DNA from: Bedellia somnulentella | Lineage: Eukaryota; Arthropoda; Insecta; Lepidoptera; Bedelliidae | Direction of reading: 5' to 3' | Assembly: GCA_963576735.1 (NCBI GenBank) | Contig: OY755197.1 | Location: 7,514,501-7,578,500 of the forward strand | DNA: 64,000 nt | Shown here: piece by piece, positions 1 through 9,400 of the stretch | Position numbering within the stretch: position 1 is the first letter of the stretch | Layout of the letters: each line of letters begins with the position of its first letter | Notes under the pieces: model-generated | What the model was told of the DNA's origin: nothing | Seen by the model: only the letters and a program-made list of their open reading frames with translations | Databases searched by the model: none | Translations under genes and position numbers: made by a program

Positions 1-254
1 ATCATATGGTTCCTTAGACTTCCCCATTCTGAAGCATACTAATTGAACACTATAGTACAGAATAATGGTATAGTCAACTTGAATTTAGTTTATAAGAAAT
101 GGTTCTTGATTGGAAATAACCAGGGCAGTCTTCATTAAAAACGACAAACAGATAATTGGTACCCTTCAGAATTATAAAGTTCTAAGCGATTTATCGAATA
201 TGAGTAAAGAAAAGATCGTAAAATAAAGAATACTTGGTGATATGTTTCCAGATG

Positions 255-435
255 CATCGCTCAACCTCCTCCTCACCTCCTCACAGCCCATATACATCCC
301 CACCAAGGGGCTCGAGCCTACCCTATATAGGGCGATTTGGCCATAGTCCACCACGCTGGCCAATTGCGGGTTGGCAGACTAACGACTACTACCGTAATAG
401 TAGCCGGGACCGACGGCTTAACGTGCCCGTCGCTC
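255..435. repeat. Probable dispersed lepidopteran repeat fragment
   Basis: The stretch containing CACGCTGGCCAATTGCGGG and TTGGCAGAC resembles a degenerate dispersed repeat I associate with moth genomes. Its ends are not clear and it holds no gene. Confidence 0.35.
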
Positions 436-550
436 AACAATCACTTAAAAAGTTTGGTGATGATGTTCTCTATGATTTTGATAAACAAGGGGTTAAATCT
501 AAAACCGTTGAGGTTGAAAGAATAGCTTTCAGCTAAATTATATTGCTTAT

Positions 551-822
551 AAATAAAGAATAAATAAAGGAAAGAAAAATTTCGACACAGGCGGGATTCG
601 AACCCGCGACCTCGGGTATACGCCCCCGTCGCTCTTGCCAATTGAGCTACCGTGTCAATGGCTGCCAGCGCGAAATTCTTCTATCCTTTATTTCTTTTAC
701 ACGTTTTAGTAGTATTTGCGTTTCCTACCTCCGAATTTTTTTACTAATTCGGAAGGCCACTTGTCTATCTTTTCAGATAGAATGCAAATGTTGAAAACGC
801 CTAACTATCACATAATTTAAAT
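551..822 (-). mobile_element. tRNA-armed inverted element, copy 1 (partial)
   Basis: Nearly identical to the next unit with a period of 312 bp. It contains one tRNA-like arm (584-656, minus) and the shared spacer with TTCGGAAGGCCACTTG. The left terminal repeat is missing, so it looks like the remnant of a tandem duplication. Confidence 0.75.
584..656 (-). ncRNA. tRNA-like sequence inside repeat
   Basis: 73 nt with pairing acceptor ends (GACACGG/CTGTGTC), a D arm (GCTC/GAGC) and a perfect T arm (GCGGG/CCCGC). Pol III box A (TAGCTCAATTGG) and box B (GGTTCGAATCC) are intact. The anticodon arm does not form five regular pairs around a seven-base loop, so I treat it as tRNA-derived and not as a decoding tRNA. 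Confidence 0.6.
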
Positions 823-1214
823 TTTTTGTTCATGAAAACCTCATGTGGGGATTATTACTAATAAATAAAGAATAAATAAAGGAAAGAAAAATTTCGACAC
901 AGGCGGGATTCGAACCCGCGACCTCGGGTACACGCCCCCGTTGCTCTTGCCAATTGAGCTACCGTGTCAATGGCTGCCAGCGCAAAATTCTTCTATCCTT
1001 TATTTCTTTTACACGTTTTAGTAGTGTTTGCGTTTTCTATCTCCGAATTTTTTTACTAATTCGGAAGGCCACTTGTCTATCTTTTCAGATAGAATGCAAA
1101 TGTTGAAAACGCCTAACTATCACATAAATTAATCGTCGTGTCGAAATTTTTCATTCCTTTATTTATTAGTAATAATCCCCACATGAGGTTTTCATGAACA
1201 AAAAGATTTAAATT
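814..1214. mobile_element. tRNA-armed inverted element, copy 2
   Basis: Terminal inverted repeats of about 60 bp run inward from 814 and 1214 (AATTTAAAT, then TTCATGAAAACCTCATG). The left arm carries a tRNA-like sequence (896-968, minus). The right arm keeps only the last ten or so bases of its tRNA (GTGTCGAAA), so an internal deletion removed the second one. Confidence 0.75.
896..968 (-). ncRNA. tRNA-like sequence inside repeat, second unit
   Basis: Same structure as 584-656, 312 bp downstream, differing at a few positions. Box A and box B are intact. Confidence 0.6.
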
Positions 1215-1429
1215 AAATTATATTGTTTTAAAATATAATGGTTTTGGTCATCAGCGTAGCTAGCCGTGATAAGTCATAGGCTCAGGGTGGGGCGCAGCAG
1301 TAATATATAATGATGAGTAATATTTTTTTTATTGATAACCCTTAATTAGGAAATGTTCCGTGCACGGAACACATACTTTAGAAAAATATGTCTCTAAAAT
1401 GAGTTGGTCTATGCATATGCTGCCAGTAA

Positions 1430-1681
1430 GGGCCGGCGCTGACTGCCGGCATGGCATGGCAAAGGATTTCGGTACAGATATAGCATTTTTAATCTTATTA
1501 CCATGAGTATAGAATTAATTTTACTTTATTTTGACACAACGATGCCGACGTTCTGTCCTACCTCGGCCTCCCTCGGCATCGTTGTGTCAAAATGAATTCT
1601 ATACGCATGGTAATAAGATTAAAAATGCTATATCTGTACCGAAATCCTTTGCCATGCCATGCCGGCAGTGAGCGCCGGCCC
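1430..1681. mobile_element. Fold-back MITE, PIF/Harbinger-like
   Basis: A 252-bp near-perfect inverted repeat with ends GGGCCGGCGC / GCGCCGGCCC, flanked by the direct repeat TAA (1427-1429, 1682-1684). GG-rich ends with a 3-bp TWA duplication fit PIF/Harbinger MITEs. It carries no ORF and is inserted in the piggyBac 5' region. Confidence 0.65.
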
Positions 1682-1776
1682 TAACAAAAAAAAAAACAGT
1701 TACATTTTTTAAGTTGGCAGTAAAAATATTATTTTCTATCGGCACGGCAACACCAACCTATCAATTTGACGAAATC

Positions 1777-4281
1777 ATGGCATCGAAGCGGCGAGCACCT
1801 CTAAAGCTTGGGGTAAATAAAATTATTTTAATGTTTAAAATAACTATTAAGACAGGATTTTTTATGTTTTTGCTTGCTAAATATTTGCTTTATGTTACGA
1901 TCATCTTTGTTTTTCCCATTTCACATTGTCAAATACACGGGTAAAAGCCCGCCAAAATGAGCGTTCCTTGCAAGGAACAATCAATAACGTTGTAATCAAT
2001 ACCCGTTACTTTACGTTCCTTGGAAGGTACATTAACAACAAGTAGAATATACTTTTTTTGTTTTCCGTACGTAACACTGACATACAACTTTGCGAGTTTT
2101 ATGCTTGATTGACACATTTTTTTGCTTTCTTTATTCATTTTTGTTTCATATTATTGGGTTGATCTTTAACATTAGCTTTTTGCTTGTTAACAGTTTAAAA
2201 CACAATCACGGACTGCTAAAATATTTGCACTAATACCGAATGAGCATGCACAGTCTGATGTTGAAGACAAAATTGATTCAGATAATGAAATCTCAAATTC
2301 ATATTCCTCTAATAACTCCACCTTGCATGCATATGAAACTTCTTCCGCTCCCTCTGTTGATTCATCGCTTGAAAGAGCAGTATTTAATGATGAAAGTCTA
2401 GACGAAGACAAGACTTACCGAACACCTTTGTCGTCAAGTATGAACTCGCTGTCAAACACTGATGAAAACCAAGAATATCGTAACCTCAACCATAGTGCAA
2501 AAGAAACATCTATTTTAGAACAGATGGGCCCTATTACTATAGTGCTGAAACAAACTACGATAATATTCCTTCAACTTCATCCATACCTTCACTGGATTTC
2601 GTAGCATCAACCCCCATATCAACAACTAAATCCTCTGCGCGTTTAAATCCACAAAAAAAGACCCCAAAATACAGCCATAACGAGTACAAGAGCCAGTAAA
2701 GCAAATAAAAAGAAGCCTAATATTGCAATCCCTGTATCTAAAAGATCAAAGAAACCCAAAAGATTCTCTATTGAGTACAAGTGGAAGAAGTCTAAGGTGT
2801 TTGCCCACTCTGCCACTATTGAAGAAGATGAAAATTATATTAACACACTTGAACCAACTGCGCTTTCACCTCTTGCTTATTTTTACAAATTCTTTTCTCC
2901 TGATATTCTTGAATATGTAGTTGAACAAACAAACTTATATGCTATACAAAAAACAGGTAAAGCCATTAATTTTACGACAGAAGACCTAACCAAATTCTTG
3001 GCTATTCAGATCATGATGGGAATCGTACACATGTTTTCTTATGAAGATTATTGGTCATTAAAATTCAGGTATGACATTGTAGCTGATACGATGTCCCTAA
3101 AAAGATACGAACAGATTCGGCGAAATCTCCATTTTGTAGATAATTTAATGGATGATTGTGATCGCTACTATAAAGTCAGGCCTTTAGTTGAGAAGGTGCG
3201 AAAAAATTGTTTACAGCAAGATGACGACAATCGTTACAGCATCGATGAAATGATGATTCCGTATAAGGGTGGAAAAGCTGGAAAAAGGAAACAATACATG
3301 AAAGACAAACCAACCAAGTGGGGTTTCAAAATTTATACAAGAGCCAGTGTTAATGGTATGATTCGAGACTTCATTATTTATGGCGGAGAAGACACATTCC
3401 GTTTTCATAAGTTCTCAGAAAAAGAGGCTTCTTTGGGATTTAGCGCTCTAATTGTCTTGGCTTTATGTCAAAGTATCAAGAAGAAGCCTACTATTATATA
3501 TTGCGACAATTTTTTCCCATCTCCGGAGCTTTTAAGTGTTTTACGCGACGATTATGGGATATTTGCACTAGGCACTGTCCGAAGGAACAGATTGAGAGGT
3601 GCTGATAAGAAATTGCCGGATGATAAGTCGTTTAAAAAACAAGATCGCGGCAAATGTATGTAGACGCAGTAAACTAGCCCTGGTGAAGTGGAATGACAAC
3701 AAGCCCGTGACTCTTTTGAGTTCATATGTAGGCGTAGAACCAATAGGAAAAATCAAGAGATATTGCAAAAATAAGAAGGACAAGGTCGAAGTAGAGTGCC
3801 CCCAAATTGTGAAAGAATATAACAAACACATGGGTGGGGTGGACTTAGCCGATATGTTAGTAGCACTATACAGGATTCCTATGAGGACAAAACGGTGGTA
3901 TATGGGAATTTTTGCTCAACTGTTGGATATTTCTATAAATAATGCCTGGATTTTATATCGTTAAAAGAAAAAGTGCTCTTTAAAACAATTCAGAGGGGAA
4001 CTCCATGACGAGCTAATCAAATTAGGTAAATCTGAAATCCGACGACACAATTCTGCATCTAAAAAGTTGGCTATGGAAACAACAAGTAATCCTACAAAAC
4101 CCAGACCACCTGATGCAGTGAAGTATGATGAAGTCGGTCATTTTCCTCAGTTTGGGGAGTTAGGGCGCTGTAGACTATGTCAAAAAAAACTACTGTTCTG
4201 TGCATAAAATGTAAGCTTCGCCTTTGTTTTGTCGCTGGTAAAGAACCACGCAACTGCTTCCTAGCATTTCACACAAAATAA
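1777..4281 (+). pseudogene. piggyBac transposase pseudogene
   Basis: The enzyme family cuts and pastes DNA with a DDD catalytic centre. A first exon (1777-1812, MASKRRAPLKLG) appears spliced by GTAAAT / AACAG to 2194, in phase. An acidic Ser-rich N-terminus follows, then the DDE_Tnp_1_7 core. All catalytic Asp motifs are present: SIDEMMIPYKGG near 3240, IIYCDNFF near 3495, and HMGGVDLADML near 3830. A Cys-rich C-terminus (RCRLCQ, CIKCKLRLC) ends at 4279-4281. The frame is broken near 2540, 2665, 3640 and in an A-run near 4182, and TAA at 3962 adds a stop. It is therefore an inactive copy. Confidence 0.85.
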
Positions 4282-4539
4282 ATGAATACTTTCAATTACA
4301 CATTGTTTTGTTTTGCCTTGCATGAATCGTTTTTGTTCTCTGTAAGGAACGTCTTTCTAATCCAATGCATTTCGGCTGAATTGGTAATGTTCCTTGTGAC
4401 GAACATAGTTTTTCAAAAAAACTGTAATTTCAGGATTTTTTTTATATTTTTTTGTGTGTCCAAGGGTTGTAAACAGTCAGGTTTTTTATCAAAAAAGACA
4501 AAAATAACGATTTTTTTCCTTTGCCGGATTAAGGGATAA

Positions 4540-6270
4540 GGTAGCTTATTAGGTCAGAGCCAGGATCGGGCAAGAACCTAACCCTACCCTACCGTGGCTA
4601 CGCCCATGGTTTTGGTGTTGATATTACCGAAATAAAAGGACAAGAAAACAGTAAACTTTTTAATTTATACTTTTATTGTATCGTTTTACAAACGCGTTGC
4701 GTACTGTGACGTGACTTTCCGAAGCATTGCATATGCCAGAGATGATAACTATCATAGTGTATAGTAGATACTTTAGTTTAAACAATCCCAAATTCAATAT
4801 AAGTCCAATAAAATAAACACAGAAACAAACAATTCACTTATTAAATACTATAAGTAAAATAATTTTTTTAAAAGATTTCAACGTGAAGTTTAAAATTTAA
4901 AAACACAACACTCTGTGTAAAAGTACACAAAATCTGAAATATAAGCATTCACTACAATTTAATTGGTCATCGTGTATTACGTTCAAAATTTAAATTATGC
5001 CAATAGTAAAACACCTTTTTTCAATTTAGATTAAACAAAACGGAACCCAAGTAAAGTGACTAAGTGCAAAATTATTCATTAAAGTCTAAATATCCACTAA
5101 CTACATGTTTACTTACAACACTACCATCATTACATTTCAGTTGTAAATATTATTTCATCGTCAATTTTTGTCTTGTTTACCTATTAGTAAAAGTCCTTTG
5201 TTTTTATGTCACAAGGCAACGGCAATAACATTTTTTAAGCCATTTTCAACAGTTCCATATCTAAGGCAAGTTATATTAGCAAAAGTCGACTTTTAACTAT
5301 TACTTTAAAGTTTCGTTTAGAATAAGCGTAGAAGAATAGTATTTGAACAAACAACTATGTTATAGACTTTTCTTGATGACTAGTTAAAGTTTATTAGTTC
5401 AATTTTGAATAAAGATTTTTTAAGAGCTATAACTATATAAGATTATTCAGCGATTTAGAAAGGCAAGCAAAAACTTTGACAAACTTTTAATAAAAGTTGA
5501 TTTTAATTATATCAAGCCAAAAAAATGTTGTATTCAAGGTGTAACCTTATATAATTTTAATATAACTTCTAAAAGTCAGTACTTGTAAGACGGATGAACA
5601 AATGACTTTATCGAAGAAGAAAGTAGATATTTTAGAAAAATACTGAGATTTGATTTAACAATATGCGGCGATAATGGTGAGTTTTGTGAGAAAAGCAATT
5701 TAGCTAGTAAAGTGAAAGTAAGCGGCTGTTTCTGTTTTAGTTTTAAATGTTTCAGCAATATCTCAGCTGAGATAGGGAAACTTTTTGGGCATTGTCACTC
5801 TTTAAGCTCAATTTGCAACTTTATTATTCACACAGCTATGTACTATAACTTTTCATTTTCCTGTGTATATTAACATTTGAAATATATACAAATTCTGCAC
5901 ACAAGCGATATGTCTTATTTATTGTAGCACATGTTTTATGTATTTGTTTATACTGTACTTTTCTATGTCATCCTTAATAGTGTTACCAAAACTACATTTT
6001 AAATATACACATCTAATACATGCCCTTGACCTTCTAAGTATGCCCTTAACTGTACATAATAAAGCCATTTTATATAAATAAAATCTAACTTTATGACTAT
6101 ATATTTTATATTTATAGATATACCCAATCACTAAGCATTTTTGCATAAGGCAACATTATATACTTTAATGGCGTATGTTTTGGCGCGAACATAACTTTAT
6201 GATCACAGAATTTGGAATGGTTTCACAATTTCATACTTTGTCGTATTTGTTTTTATAATGTGGTAAAATG
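4540..6270. other. Unique AT-rich DNA between piggyBac copy and Caps 3' end
   Basis: No coding exon, RNA gene or recognisable repeat was found. Near its right edge it may include extended 3' UTR of Caps. Confidence 0.5.
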
Positions 6271-6276
6271 TTTATT
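6271..6276 (-). terminator. Poly(A) signal AATAAA for Caps
   Basis: AATAAA on the minus strand about 65 nt past the stop codon. A longer 3' UTR using later AT-rich signals near 6.0 kb cannot be excluded. Confidence 0.55.
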
Positions 6277-6338
6277 AATTCTCATCTATTAACATTGTCA
6301 ATGTAAGCTATGTAAAATAAATAAGTGTTCTCGAAGCG

Positions 6339-6410
6339 CTAGAACCAGGATGAGGCCCCTCCTATTTTCGATGACAGTTCACCAATACCTTTCCCGAAGA
6401 TATTTCCAAC
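6339..6410 (-). CDS. Caps: Caps terminal exon (aa 1349-1371 and stop)
   Basis: 72 nt of coding sequence from acceptor TCGCAG to TAG at 6339-6341. It encodes [18 protein letters not shown] and ends in ASSWF. The pattern of Ile, Phe, Leu and a terminal Trp-Phe suggests a short amphipathic, possibly membrane- or partner-binding helix. The phase fits exactly and a poly(A) signal follows. Confidence 0.82.
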   Translation of the reverse strand, partial: VGNIFGKGIGELSSKIGGASSWF

Positions 6411-9400
6411 CTGCGAAATGAATCAAAATATTAATGAGACTATTAATTACTCAGTTCGTTTGTTAGATGATAAGGAGGTGAATATTTTAGACGTAATTTT
6501 AGTTTTGCCAGTTTGCCAGTTTCAGTTTTTTGCAGTACTAGCAACATTCGTCAATGTTTCATTCGGACGCCTATCTTTTTGAGCAAATTATCTATTTCAT
6601 TTTGACCTCAATGTGTTCCTCCTCTTTGACAAATTATTTGATCCACCTTCTTTTTTACAATATCATATTCTACACCGAACCTTTCAAAGATCACACAATT
6701 TCTCACACGATCACATAACCTTACATTAGAAAGTTTTCTGAGGGACCTGATCTCTACTGCATTCACTCTGCTCTCATGCTTCTTCTGCCACACCCAACAT
6801 TAGCTGCCATAAATAATCGTAGGTACTAAAAGAGCATTATACACTGACATTCGGGCAATGTATATATTCTCACATTTACTACAGTTGCTTTTACTCTCAA
6901 ACTCGTAATGGGTAAAATTTTATTTATTTATTTATCTTATCATGAAATAGAGTTTTTACAGTAATGTCATCGAATGCAACTATATTACAAATTATATAAT
7001 TTATAACGTAACGACACATTAGTATGCAATACAATAAAGAACAATGCCTTTTTACATTTATCAACCCAACTAGTTTGTATTGTACCATAAATAATGGAAT
7101 GAGCTTTTGGTGAAGTCAGTCAAAGAACACCCGAAAAGACCTATTTCTTCCGCGATCTCACCGAGTGCCACAAACCCCTGAGTCAGCGGGGTTTCTTTTA
7201 AAGATTGGTACGTGCTACTGGCAACGATAGCAAGTTTTCCCACCGCTGTTTCAGGGTTCTATTATTGTATTTATGTATTTATTACCTTTCCAACGACAGC
7301 AGTAACATTTCCAAGTTTCGCGTCTTCTGTCAGCGATTCCAGTTTGGATTTTCCTCTGTGCCCTTCTTCACCATCATCACCACTAAAATAAAAAATAAAA
7401 TAGATATTGTTATTTTAACATGTTCAAATTGTAAAATGTCTTAGAATAGCATTACCATGATAGATCAGTGTGTAGAACACCGTTTTTCGAGCAGACGATG
7501 GAGATTCAAATCCCGGGTCGGGCCTACACCAATTTGTCAAAAGACATACGTGTGGTTAACTTATCTTAGTTGTCAACGGTGAGGGAAAACATCGTAAGGA
7601 AACCCACACCACCGAGTTGGACTTAGTCATGTGACAATGTATTCGTACAAAACAACGATAGGCCTGCCCCCTATCACGTGAGTACACTGTCCAAGCAAAC
7701 GTGGTTACTCTGAACACCAGGTGACAAAGTCACGTGATGTTCAGAAGTACTAGTACCTCTGCCAACCCCTTCGGGGATATTCGGCGTGAACGTTTGAGTT
7801 TGAGTTGAGTTGAGAATAGCACGTTTGTTGTCATAAGTAAATCATCAAGCAAAATTAGTTGAAAACCTATCCATTTTTGATCATCTTATTCCTCTCAACT
7901 TCCAAAAATATTGGCTACTCTTTTTTGGGGTTATAGACATCTTTCAAGTTAAAATTCAATTCTTTATTACTGAAATATTTTTGCATTGAGGAGGTTACTG
8001 CGAATTTGTAACACCCTGTATAGTGTATAAATTTATTTTGTATAACACAGTTTAAAAGATATTTGAGTTGTGTATTAGACTTCAGTCCTTAAATGTCTGT
8101 TTAGTGTAACACATGTGGAAAAATGCATTTACGATAATGAACACAATGAAACTTTACTTTTATATCAATACTTACCCATAGCTTGATAGGGCATGCAGAC
8201 GAGAAAAAACAACAAATTGGAATTGAACAAAACAAGCTAAAACAAAAAGAAATGCGAAATAAGATTACGAAACAAACAGAACACAAGCAAAAACATTCCA
8301 AGCAAAGGTACATTACTTAAAATTTATGATAGTGATTGTCTGTCCGTATATCTGGATCCATATATGAATATCTGTGTGATTTGATTGAGTATTAAATAAG
8401 TTGAATGAGATATAACTGCTTGATTAGTACTTCTACCCAGTAGTTCACCGGTCTACGGCAAAGCTCAAGACCTAGAGGTCCCAGGTTTGATTTCCACGCG
8501 GTACACTCAATTAAAATTTAACGAGTTGTTTATTAAACATAAACTAGTTATTTAGGATGGTTAGGAATTTGCAGGCAAAATCACACTATTTTCAGACTAC
8601 GAAAGCTGGCAGCGCTCAATAGCTTGAGTAAACACGATCACAAGAATGCTAGCGCAGAATTATTGGTTGCACGGTTCATGTATGTCCCCAACTTGAGCCT
8701 CCTTTAGGGTGATCAAGCCTAGTCTACCAAAGCGGCCTTTTCAATATTGACAAAGATCATGAAATTATTGTTGGCAAGACCAATAGTTTAACGAAACGAA
8801 GCATTCTAACGTTTTAATTCCTAGATAATCACGCGATTCAGCCTGCAAGAACTATAAAGATTTTTATGAGTTTATCCCCGTAGGTAGTTTGGACCTTTAG
8901 TTTTGAATTACATCTTTTAATTGGACCAAGGAAGCAGTTAGCAAGCATATAGTCGGCACATAAGGTACAGGACTACCATCTTGTAGTTCTATATCTTATG
9001 TAACCAAGTACTGTTATTCTTACCCATTATCATGATGCATAAGTAGGCTGCAAGTGGCTTCCTCTGTATGCATGCGAGCCGCGACCGCTTGGTATGTCTT
9101 GGAGTTCAGTTTGTCGTCTATCACGCCTTGGAGCTCGAAGTCACTGTACATTTTCTGGAATGAAATAATATAATATACATACATACATACACTCACGGCT
9201 ATAAATCCCTTGAAGGGGTGGCCAGAGCTAGGGAATTAGAAATTCCTCAGCCTCATTTGGAAGTTGCGCGCGGAAAAGATGGTGAAATAAAAGTTGTTTG
9301 AAAAAAAGGGATTTTTAACAATATTTTAATACTAATCATATTTATCATCATAAGCAATAGCTACAACGGTAGGTTTAAGTTTTTATATTATCCTATACAA

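Larger units (their letters stand above)
1335..4539 (+). mobile_element. Decayed piggyBac-like transposon
   Basis: Inverted ends CCCTTAATTAGG (1339-1350) and its imperfect complement ending at 4535 enclose a piggyBac transposase. Both ends are flanked by ATAA (1335-1338 and 4536-4539), where piggyBac normally duplicates TTAA. A Harbinger-like MITE (1430-1681) sits between the left end and the transposase start. Palindromes of the form GTTCC-n6-GGAAC lie inside both ends. Confidence 0.85.

Noticed and set aside
584..656. Functional tRNA gene
   Set aside because: The T and D arms and Pol III boxes are good, but the anticodon arm does not fold normally and the unit recurs inside mobile elements.
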